A program made the position numbers and the translations under genes. DNA of 64,000 bases, taken from positions 44,755,452-44,819,451 of the forward strand of contig JAPTYO010000002.1 of the NCBI GenBank assembly GCA_036873135.1, read 5' to 3'. The notes under the pieces were generated by a model. The model had not been told where the DNA came from. It was given only the letters and a program-made list of their open reading frames with translations, and did no database searches. This stretch comes from Clarkia xantiana subsp. parviflora (Eukaryota > Streptophyta > Magnoliopsida > Myrtales > Onagraceae). Positions 22,960 to 32,736 of this stretch are shown here, piece by piece; the first letter of the stretch is position 1; each line of letters starts with the position of its first letter.

Positions 22960-24024
22960 GATAGAAAATGTTTTTTTTAATATTTTTAGTACCAAACGTT
23001 TGAAATTTGATGGTTTATAGCAGTGTTTTGAAAACCGGACCGGGTCTTGAACCGGAAAGATGACCGGGTCTTGAACCGGAAAGATGACCGGTTCCCGGTC
23101 TAACCGGTTCAACCCGGTTCTATTGTTGATTACATTATTAGGATTTAGAAATCTTGGTAACATTTATTAATCTGTCATTTCATCAACATACAGACTTGTA
23201 GTTTTGTGGTAGTACTATGTTATTTCTAGTATAGGTCAGAGGTTTGAATCTAGCTATACCCCATTATTATTTTCTTGACAAAAAAGTATGATCTTTACTC
23301 TTACAGTCAGACCGGTACCGGTTTGTCCGGTCTGACCCGATCCAACCCGGTTTGACCGTATCAAACCGGTTCAACTGTGCAGTCCTATAATTTACTAGAA
23401 CCGGACCGCTAATATGCTCGTTCGCGGTCCAACTCGGTCCGACCGCCGGTCCGGTCCGGTTTTCAAAACACTGGTTTATAGACCATTTGTTAGTTATCCG
23501 TTAGTTTTGGCTGTTAAATGACACGTGTAATTCACGCGATCCATCTTAAACTTTTGATTTTGTTCAATTTATTCCCTCAAATACATTTCTAACTTTTTTT
23601 TTGTTCAATTAGTTGTCCTAAAACTTTAAAACCAAACCCCTTGACTCAATTGGACTAGTCCAGGTTTGGGTCGGATGCCAGTGCGGGTCACCTAGATCCG
23701 GCGACCCCGATTGGGGTCCGAACCCAGCCCGGGGCTAGGTTAATTGGATTAGGTTCAATTGAACCCCCAATCGGACTAGACCAATTGACCTAACCCAGGG
23801 CTAGTCCAATTGGGTCAAAGGATTTGGTTTTGAAGTTTTAGGACAAAATTGTAAAAAAAAAAAAAAAAGTCATGTGTGTATTTGAATGACTAAATTGAAA
23901 AAAAAAAAATCAAAAGTTTAGAGTGAATGACGTGACTCGCACATGTCATTTAACGGCCAAAACTAATAAGTAACAAATAGATGTACCATAAACCATCAAA
24001 TTTCAATATTTTATGTACCAAAAG

Positions 24025-24060
<36 letters not shown>
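22960..24060. mobile_element. foldback (long inverted repeat) element
   Basis: The left arm (about 22990-23660, excluding the hAT insertion) and the right arm (about 23800-24025) are reverse complements with substitutions. TGAAATTTGATGGTTTAT on the left pairs with ATAAACCATCAAATTTCA-like sequence on the right. GTTTTGGCTGTTAAATGACA pairs with TGTCATTTAACGGCCAAAAC, and CCTAAAACTTTAAAACCAAA with TTTGGTTTTGAAGTTTTAGG. The centre (23660-23800) is itself rich in GGGTC/CAATTG palindromic phrases. Exact ends and target duplication are obscured by A/T tracts (a long poly-A at about 24029-24057). Possibly Mutator-like; not proven. Confidence 0.7.
23021..23473. mobile_element. hAT-type MITE (CAGTG ends, CCGG-rich)
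   Basis: Terminal inverted repeats CAGTGTTTTGAAAACCGGAC and, at the other end reversed, CAGTGTTTTGAAAACCGGAC. They are flanked by a perfect 8 bp duplication GTTTATAG (23013-23020 and 23474-23481), the size made by hAT transposases. It is 453 bp, non-coding, and sits in the left arm of the foldback element. Confidence 0.92.
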
Positions 24061-24691
24061 TTGTAAAATATGTCTGAAAAGTACATAGAATTATAGAATA
24101 TAATATATTTGGAATTTGCATAATGACAGAATAATTTATTTATTAGTTAAATTATGTAAGGTCTCTCTGCCTCTGGCATGCTTCAAGTCGTGATCAATTA
24201 GGTCATACGTGCATAGTCGTTATGAAGATCAATTAATGCAACCCTCATCTAAACTAAAGTGTGGCAGAAAATATCTCACTCGTCCGTCTATAATTTCATA
24301 TGAAGTTGCCTGTTGCTTGTACGCGTATCAAGACCAATCAAGTTCACATAACTTGAACATGCAGACGCCTCACTTTACAAATCTAATAACATTAATTATG
24401 AAATCTCTAGCTGTATAGTCGGTATTAATTGATGGGATTTAAATATCTTGCCCCACTCTTAATGTCTCAGTGTCTCACCATTAAAATTTTGACATATGTT
24501 CCGAATGTAATTAACTATGTGATTTTTTTTCTATAATACTATTGAAATTGGTTAATCCTAAAAATAAAATATTTTAAATTTAAGATTACGTGTCAAAATC
24601 GTAATACAATTTTGAATATAAAGAGTTGGGTCTAAAATGTGACTGTAAATTTGGTCCACTTTGAAGTTTGGACTAAAAACTAAGTTGCTTA
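24061..24691. other. no gene seen
   Basis: AT-rich sequence between the foldback element and the Harbinger element. No supported coding or repeat structure. Confidence 0.5.
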
Positions 24692-25893
24692 GAGCATCCA
24701 CAGTGGTTTACGTAAACCTTACGTAAATGTGGGTCCTACGTATTTATTTATGTAAAATGAAAAAAAGTGTCCACAGTGGTTTTACATAGCAGTCCTTAAA
24801 AATGGGACCCACACGTAAATTTATGTTTTTACATAAAACATTACTTAAATTTATGTAAAGCTTTATGTTGACACGTCATCACGTAAAATTAATTATTCTA
24901 TTTTTTTATTATAAAACACACGCTTTCTTTTTTTTTTTACCAAGGTTTTCTTCTTTTTTCTTGTTTCTTCCGCAGGTTTTATTTAACTGTTTCCGCGACA
25001 CCAACGAGAGCCACCGGCGAGCAGGAGAAGCAGCGAATCAGCGAGCCACCGACAAGCAGGAGCAACAGTGAATCAGCGAGCCACCTAGCGAGCGAGCCAC
25101 CCAGCGATCGAGCCACCCAGAGAGCGAGCCGCCCATCGAGTGATCCACAGCAATTGTCGGCATCCACAACAACAATTAGGAATTGTTGATTTAAATCTAA
25201 AGCTAAGGTATTTACCTAATCCCAACCTGATTCCATGGTACCCTTGCTCTGATTGTTGTGTTATAACCTTAATTAGCAAAGGATGTCGTCAATATAACCT
25301 TCTGATCGTTTTTGATCGAGAGCTGTGTTTATGGCCTTGTTTTCATCTCTTCTGTGGTTGTTGGACTTGGAGCTCTTTTTCCTTCACGACTGACCTAGGG
25401 TTAGATTATTCCCTATATTGAGCCTCTTGGCCACCCGCTCCTCAGGCCTTCGTTTCTGAACCCCAATGTAAGTGAATATTAGTAATTAATGCTTTCTTCC
25501 ACCTACAGTTTCCGTTTGTTTGATTGGTTGCATGTAAACTTCAGTGGAGTCCCATGTGGAGTCCTTAATTTCCATGTAGGGTTAGATTATTCCCATGTGG
25601 AGTCCTTAATTTCATTTCATCTAGTAGTCACAATCTCACCTTGACCTTGGCCTCACCGTTATAAAACTTCTTAGTGGAATGTGTATAAGTCGAACTATGG
25701 TGGTCATTAACAGAATGCTAAAACAACGCCTGCTCTGTTGCTATTTAACATAAATATGTGTGATGATCTACTCAACTTAATGAGTTTTCTTTTTAATTGA
25801 GATTCATATTTCAAATTTTATTTATATAAAGCTCGATTAACATTTTTTTTAATTCATCAGTTCAGGTTTTTAAAGAGGTACTAATTGAGATTC

Positions 25894-27048
25894 ATGGATC
25901 CATATCGTCATTCAGAAGCATTCCAGTACTACTTATCTCAACCATTAGTGACGGATACTCCATCGTCACAACAATTTGATCCCTTTCAAAATGCACCATG
26001 TCCAAATCAGTTACAAACTGAAGACTTAGAACAATCAACTTCACAAGGGTCAAATAGAAAGAAGCAAAGGGAAAGAGGTACAAATTGGACTATTCAAGAA
26101 GATGTGGCACTATGCAAAGCTTGGATGAATATTTCTGAAGATCCTATAATAGGCGTTGATCAAACTAAGGGTGGATTTTGGGAACGAATAAATAATGAAT
26201 TTGAAATTCATTTGGGAAGCAAATCCAACAGAGGTGTAGACATGGTCAGAAGGCATTGGTCGGACCTACAAAAGCGTATAAGCAAATTTTCTGGATATAA
26301 GAGCACAATGGATAGGAATCCTGTCAGTGGATACAACAATGAAGATCAGGTAAACTCTTGGTACCTTTCTCAGTTGCTAGTTCGGTTCAATATGCCTTAA
26401 ATGTTATAATTCCCAACAATCTTCTTTCATCTTAATATATTAAGCATTCTCAACAAACTTCTTCGAAAAATGCAGATAGTTGCAGCTAAAACTTTATACC
26501 AAAATTCAGAAGGCCATCCGTTTAAATGGGAGCCTTGTTGGACAATTTTAAAAGATAATCCGAAATGGCACAATTACATGGAAAGAGGAACAGCCAAGAG
26601 ACAAAATTGTGGAAAAAGAAATAAAGATGATTCAGATGCTCCAATACTAGTATCAAGTCCTATAAATGTAGAAGATGATTCTCTACATACTGCAGATTCA
26701 CCAGAGCCAAAACGTCCCATTGGACGAAAAGCAATGAAGAAGAATCGTGCAAATGCACAAACTGATATGAAAGGAATGAATTTATTCGTAGAGGAATTTA
26801 GCAAAATGGTAAAGGATACTAAGGACATTGCAGAGAAGCAAATAACTTCAATGAACCAAAGAGAACAAATGAGGATTGCTGCTAAACTGGAAGCTGAGAA
26901 ATTAAGAATTGAAGCATGGCGTGAACAAGATCAAAAGAAGTGGGAAAAAGATATTATGACAATGGATGCTAGTTCATTGGATTCAGAAGAAGGAAAGGCT
27001 TGGCTATTAGAAGAGCGTAAAAAAATCTTATCTAAAAAAAGAGCATGA
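25894..27048 (+). CDS. PIF/Harbinger MYB/SANT-like DNA-binding protein (ORF1)
   Basis: Exons 25894-26349 and 26476-27048 join in phase 0 across a 126 bp GT-AG intron, giving 342 residues; the stop is TGA. The N-terminus is Gln/Ser-rich; then a trihelix/SANT-like domain (TNWTIQEDVALCKAW, followed by GGFWERINNEF and RRHWSDLQKRI) at residues ~70-140. After the intron comes the NAM-associated-like C-terminal region with FKWEPCWTILKDNPKW, a basic linker (PIGRKAMKKNRA) and a charged helical stretch (LEAEKLRIEAWREQDQKKW). In this superfamily ORF1 partners the transposase, binds the element ends and aids nuclear entry. Homologues are often mislabelled as glutathione transferase T3-like. No lesion seen. 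An ATG-initiated start was chosen; the open frame extends only slightly upstream. Confidence 0.88.
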
Positions 27049-27293
27049 TTTGGTCGACCGCTCTGTTCAGAATTGTTATTCCTTTTTTTTTTTGGTTTGG
27101 TTTTCGATGAAGTTCAATTTAAGTAAAGATATCTTTGGTTAGTTGAGTTGGTTGACTTGGGTTTGTCTTTCTTGTGAATCATGAATTATTATTGATAGAC
27201 ATACAATCCATTCTTCATTTGGTTTATGTTTAGTGTTACCAAACTCTTTCAAATCAGATTCTAATTATCTCTTAACTTGCAAACACATAATCA

Positions 27294-28608
27294 TTACAAA
27301 TCTAAAACTTCATTAGCACAATGGTTCCACAGATGCTCTATTAGATCAGATTTAAGTGACATATTTATCTCTCGATTTTGAATTGTTTTGCGTCGAGAGA
27401 AGATGTATGCTCCCAAGACTTCGGGATTTCGATGGCATTGATTTTGCATTTCATCTAAATCAGATGACCAATCTTCAATATTCATATGTTGCTCATCTTC
27501 AACTATCATATTGTGTAATATGATACATGCTTTCATTATCTTACAAAGATCTTTCTTCTCCCAAAAGCGTGCTGGTCCTCTTGTTATGCCCCACCTGCTT
27601 TGCAAGACACCAAAAGCCCGCTCGACATCCTTTCTCGTCGCCTCTTGCTTCTTAGCAAATAATTTATCCTTTAAGGTAATAGGATGTGCAACAGTTTGTA
27701 TTAGTGTTGACCACTGGGGATATATACCATCAGTTAAGTAATACCCTGTTCTATATTGATGACCGTTAACGACGTAGTTCACTTCAGGTGTGCGACCATA
27801 AATAAAATTATCAAATAACGGAGAATGGTCAAGGACATTTAAATCGTTATGTGAACCAGCCATTCCAAAGAAAGCATGCCAAATCCACAAATCTTTCGAT
27901 GCAACTGCCTCTAAAATAAGAGTCGGTTTATGGTGATGACCTCGATGAGCACCGTGATATGCGGTTGGACAATTCTTCCATTCCCAGTGCATGCAATCTA
28001 AAGATCCAAGCATACCTGGAAATCCTCTTTCTTCTCCTTGATTGAGCAAACGAGCTATATCACTTCCATTTGGTGAACGTAAATATTGTGTCTCATATAA
28101 TGCAATCACATCATCACAAAACTTCTTTAAACTTTCATGTGGTAGTTTCACCTATCTTTAGGTACTCATCAACGCAATCAGCCGAATATCCATAAGCAAG
28201 TACACGAATAGCCGCTGTTACCTTTTGTAGGGAGGAACACCCTAACCGATTTAGGGCATCTCTTCGTTGAGTAAAATATTCGTCAAACCTTTCAACATCG
28301 TTCAGTATACGCATAAATAATTCCCGTCTCATTCGAAATCGTCTACGAAAAATTTCATGCGGATAAGTAGAATTCTCAGCGAAATAATCGTTCCATAATT
28401 GTTGATGAGCTTTCTCACGTTCACGATATATGTAGCGCCGTCTTGTTCTTTCTCTTGTTTGTATCGGTTGATGCATCATCATTGGTACCAAACTAGCTAA
28501 TTCTTGGACTCGACTTCTATGCCATGCCGCAATATCTATTTCTTCTTCATCGGACGAGCTTGTCAAACTTGATAATATATCAACCGGATTGAATTGTGAA
28601 GAGCCCAT
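27294..28608 (-). pseudogene. PIF/Harbinger DDE transposase, one frameshift
   Basis: Start ATG at 28608 (MGSSQFNPVD). The first segment reads to a TGA at about 28135 and carries the N-terminal helix-turn-helix region with FRRRFRMRRELF. The second segment, in another frame, covers about 28150-27294 and carries the DDE_Tnp_4 catalytic core: first Asp in GSLDCMHWEW, second Asp in GSHNDLNVL, Glu in KDVERAFGVLQ. The two segments fit the family end to end except for a one-base slip near 28140-28150. It is convergent with ORF1, with a ~245 bp gap between stops. It would cut and paste the element at TTA/TAA targets if intact. Confidence 0.9.
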
Positions 28609-28729
28609 TGGATTTAACAATGTTTGATCACAACAATGAAATACAATTTGATGGAAGAATCCCCCACATATATATATATAACGAATAAGATAGACAAACT
28701 TAATTATATATATAGATATAGATATATAA

Positions 28730-28730
28730 A

Positions 28731-28783
<53 letters not shown>

Positions 28784-28827
28784 GAATTATATTATATTCG
28801 TTTTATATTATAGTTGTTACATATATT

Positions 28828-28890
<63 letters not shown>
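28730..28890. repeat. (TA)n microsatellite, two blocks
   Basis: Uninterrupted AT dinucleotides at about 28733-28779 and 28829-28887, with an AT-rich bridge. They lie just upstream of the transposase start, inside the Harbinger element. The open frame across them (28624-28917) is a by-product. Confidence 0.95.
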
Positions 28891-28891
<1 letters not shown>

Positions 28892-29142
28892 GTCTATTTA
28901 CGTATATAGTGTCGTAGATTTCTACGTCTAATTGCATGTCCGTTATAAATTAACTACTTTTTAAATTGGTTGTTAAGATTTAATAATAAAATATTTTTAA
29001 GTAAAATGGTTAAGTAAAACCATTGTGGACCTATTATTATTTAAGTATTACATAAATTTATGTATTACATAAACCATACATAAAATCCTACGTGGCACTT
29101 TTAAGGAAAGCCATTTAAGTAAAACCACTGTGGATGCTCTTA

Positions 29143-29932
29143 GGATAGGCCTATTATTCTTTATTATTTTATAGGTAGAGCGGGACCTTCTATATCTGCT
29201 TTTTACTTTTTCTCTTTATAAATAATAATAAATAAATACATTAAAAATCGTTATTTCACACCAGGACGACAGTGTGATCACTTTTGAATGACAGGTTCAT
29301 TGTATCCGTGAATAGTAGTATATTGTTCATGTAACCAATGAATCTTAATGGTGTTGGATTACAAAGTCTGGTTAGACTTGGAATCGACTCTTCTGGTTCT
29401 TTTCTTAGTGTCGACTTCTTTCTAAAGACTCCTGTGATATTGATTAGTTTTTCAGTCGGATCTACAAAGAAGAATATGTGGGGTTTTGTTCATAAATCAA
29501 CTCTCAAACTTAAATTAGTATAGTGATTTATAATATGAATTTTAATTGAATAAATGAATGTAATGTGTTTCTATTTATAGAGTTTGTAAACCGACTATAT
29601 CTATATCAGTGGTACCTTTCTATGAGAGTTTTATTTTGTGGCAGTTTTGAGCATGTAGCAAGTTGATCGCCACCTAATTATTTCTTAACGGAAGGCTTTT
29701 CCTCTATGGTTGCTGTAAGTTGATCGTCACATCACCATTCCTCAGATGAAAGTTTTCACATATGACGTATATAAGCTGGTCATCACCTCACCATTATTTA
29801 ACATGATGAGTTTTTTCTATGGTGCCTGTAAACCGGTTGTTACCTCACCATTCCTTAAGTGAATGAATTTCTTCCTCAAGTCGGTAACAAACTGGTCGTC
29901 ATCTCCTCTTCCTATCGCAACATTACCTAGGC
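29143..29932. repeat. dispersed repeat with ~75 bp units (copy B)
   Basis: Units at about 29640-29930 carry AAGTTGATCGCCACCT.., AAGTTGATCGTCACATCACC, AAGCTGGTCATCACCTCACC and AACCGGTTGTTACCTCACC, separated by TTTTCCTCTATGG-type spacers. This is the family seen at 20598-21230. The stretch 29143-29600 holds no gene. Confidence 0.65.
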
Positions 29933-30897
29933 TAGGGCCGGTAATGGTGCAATGAAAATTAAATAACCATGGTTATTCGCACCATTTACCGCAATGGTTA
30001 ATCGCACCATTATGGGTGAGGGGCGGTTATGGTGATGAGTTTTGTACCTGCAATGGTTATGGTTATGGTATTAAGTCCATAAACAGTGTTATAACCATCA
30101 CCGCTATATATATATAAGTATTAATCTTGTAACAAAAAAGAGTATTAATTCAATTATCATATATCTCAATTCTTACAATTCTTTTCTTTGTGGCCAGAGA
30201 TCACACCATTCATTCATTGGGTATTTTGACCATTGTGTACCCAAGATTGGATATGAATGAACACTCGGAAATACATATAGTTCTAATTATAACTTATATA
30301 TTTTCAGACATTATTTTCCTTCTAAAGGGACTTATGACGTTGCACATGCAAACTTCTACTATACTATAAAATTGCTCTATTTCTGTCAATGTGTACTAAT
30401 TCACTTCTTTCATTGTTACAGTTGCATCTATAAAGTTAAGAAGACTTAAGTCAATTGATGATGTAGAGAAAGATGATGAATCAGAAATAACTGAGGTAAC
30501 TAGTTATTTTTATCAAAACTAAGAGTAATTCAATTATATGAATATGCCTAGTCATTATCTCTATATTTCTTATTATTATGTTACCTCTATCAGAAGTGAT
30601 TGTCATTAAGGATCTCAATTGAAGAAATATTATTTAATTAAGTAAAACAATGACCTTATTTTTTATTTTGATTTCATGTAAGAAACAATGAGTGTATATT
30701 TAATTTGGATTGCGTGTATGAAACAAATGGTGTTGTATTGTTGTATTAGTTTTGATGTTTATGGTTAAACGGTTTAACCGCAATGAAAAACAATGGTTAT
30801 GGTTATGGTTATAGTTATAGTATGAATGAAAAAAATAATATAGTATGGTTATGGTATTAGTGGTACCATCACCATGCACTCACCGTTGCTAGCTCTA
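29933..30897. mobile_element. hAT-type non-autonomous element A (TAGGGC ends)
   Basis: Left end TAGGGCCGGTAATGGTGCA; right end reversed TAGAGCTAGCAACGGTGAG. Its left 120 bp matches, in reverse orientation, the right end of the element at 31137-31796 (shared AAATAACCATGGTTATT and the TACCGCAATGGTTAA region). The interior has repeated GGTTATGGTTATGG phrases. The 8 bp flanks do not match perfectly, so the target duplication is unconfirmed. No coding. Confidence 0.7.
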
Positions 30898-31136
30898 GTG
30901 TTACCTTCCTATGATAATTTTCTTATGTGGCGTTTTGAGCAAGTGACAAGTTGGTCGTCATTTAATTATTTCTAACATGATGTGTTTTCCTCTATGATAG
31001 ACTATAAACTAGTCGTCACATCACTATTTTTCAAAATGATAGGTTTTCTCCCGTGGTACCTGTAAGTTGGTCATCAGATCACCATTCCTTACGTGGGTAA
31101 GTTTTCTTCTCAAGACCGTGACAAACTGGTCGTTAG
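30898..31136. repeat. dispersed repeat with ~75 bp units (copy C)
   Basis: Closely resembles 29603-29920 in unit order (TACCTTCCTATGA start; GAGCAAGTGACAAGTTGGTCGTCA; then three more units). It is the target of the next hAT insertion. Confidence 0.65.
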
Positions 31137-31796
31137 TAGGGCTGGTGATGGTGAGGGTATGGTGCGAATAGCACCAATACCATAAACATACCATATTTTT
31201 TTTCACTCATACCATAACCATAACCATTGCGGTTATGATTCTTCATACCATAACCATAACCATAATCATGGTTTTTAACCACGATTAAACCATTTAACCA
31301 CAATCATTCAAACTAATACAACATCATTGTTTCATACAAGCAAAGTAAACATACATTCATTGTTTCATACACGAAATCCAAATTAAACATAACTTCATTG
31401 TTTCACTTAATTAAAAAAAACATCTTCAATAACCTATCACTTGCGATCTTCGATCCTCATTCACCATCGCTTCCAATCGTGGTTACTAATAATAAGAAAC
31501 ATAGACAAAAAAATGGTGGGTGGGAAAGTGAACGAAATAAGAATTATAATATTTGACTAATAATTTCTATATATAACAATATAAGTATTAGTAATATATG
31601 TATTAATATTATATATATAGAGGTGATGGTTATAACCGCGGTTATGGATTGAATACCATAACCATAACCGTAACCATTGCGGTTACAAGATTCATCACCA
31701 TAACTGCACCTCACCATAATGGTGCGGTTAACCATTACGGTAAATAGTTCAAATAACCATGGTTATTTGATTTTCAGCGCACCATTGCCGGCCCTA
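31137..31796. mobile_element. hAT-type non-autonomous element B with 8 bp TSD
   Basis: Ends TAGGGCTGGTGATGGTG and, reversed, TAGGGCCGGCAATGGTG, flanked by perfect GTCGTTAG duplications (31129-31136 and 31797-31804). 660 bp, no transposase. The interior is rich in CATAACCATAACC. It is in opposite orientation to element A. Confidence 0.92.
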
Positions 31797-31983
31797 GTCG
31801 TTAGCTCTCTCTTTAAAATGAAACCTTTTATCTAATATTTTTTCTAACTTTTTAAGTCCTGAAATTTTTAATAAAAACAACCCAAATTTGTCGTTTTCGG
31901 ACATTGTCGGACTAAATAAAAGCGGCCCGCAAGCGGGTGGTCCCTGTCATATTAAAGTTTTATTTTTATTTTTAAGTTTTTAC

Positions 31984-32398
31984 CAGTGTTATCAGAACCG
32001 GACTGGACGTCGAACCGGTAAGGGTGCCGGTTCTCGGTTCACCGGTCAGACCGCCGGTCCGACCCGGTTCGGTTGCTGGTCCACATAATACAATATATAT
32101 GATATAATTATAAATAATTCAGCCCAATAATAGAAATACTAATCCAGACCGCCGGTCCGACCCGGTTCTCTGTAAATAAGTTAACCCTAATTTTGTTTTT
32201 TTTAATGAAAGGAAAGGAGTCCGAACCGGTGAACCGGCGAACCGGGCGGTTCGCCCAAAACCGGCCGGTTTGGTGAAAACCGGGCTTCAGAACCAGGTTC
32301 GCTTACATCATCCGGAAATGAGCTAACCGGACCGTGGAGGGGTCCGGTTCCGGTCCGACCGCGGTCGAACCGGTAAGGGTCCGGTTCTGATAACACTG
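31984..32398. mobile_element. hAT-type MITE (CAGTG ends, CCGG-rich), second copy
   Basis: Ends CAGTGTTATCAGAACCGGAC and, reversed, CAGTGTTATCAGAACCGGAC, with perfect 8 bp duplications GTTTTTAC (31976-31983 and 32399-32406). 415 bp. Interior full of GGTCCGACC and GAACCGG motifs like the MITE at 23021. It ends 338 bp before the CAMTA start codon, so it lies in the probable promoter of that gene. Confidence 0.92.
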
Positions 32399-32736
32399 GT
32401 TTTTACCACACATTATATAAATTTAATTAATATATTTCTAACTTTTTTTTTTTTTTTGGTAAAGAATATATTTCTAACTTCACACACATATACTTGATAT
32501 ATACATATATATATATATATACAACAAAAATCTTGATCTTTAACAAAAATTGGTTTTTTGGAGTCAGATGACTGTTCTGGAATTGATTCTAACCAGCGCT
32601 GATCATCTCTGTTCACCCTTTCACATTGACCATCTTGCTGTTTTCGATTGTATCTCTGTACGGTGATTGTTGGTCCAAAGTTCAGCCTCTATTTAAGCTT
32701 AGCTGCGGAAGACAATACAATTCAGCGAATTCGACG

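Larger units (their letters stand above)
24692..29139. mobile_element. PIF/Harbinger DNA transposon, full length (4.45 kb)
   Basis: The terminal inverted repeats begin GAGCATCCACAGTGG on both ends and are flanked by TTA on each side (24689-24691 and 29140-29142), the 3 bp duplication typical of the superfamily. Inside are the two expected genes in convergent orientation: a MYB/SANT-like DNA-binding protein (plus) and a DDE transposase (minus). The transposase carries a single-base frameshift, so the element is structurally complete but probably not autonomous in its present form. Confidence 0.93.

Noticed and set aside
28624..28917. 97-codon plus-strand ORF of Tyr/Ile repeats
   Set aside because: It is the translation of the (TA)n microsatellite, with no independent coding evidence.
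29933..31136. Tandem duplication of one repeat-plus-hAT block
   Set aside because: The two hAT elements are in opposite orientation, and element B has its own perfect 8 bp duplication, so independent insertions fit better.
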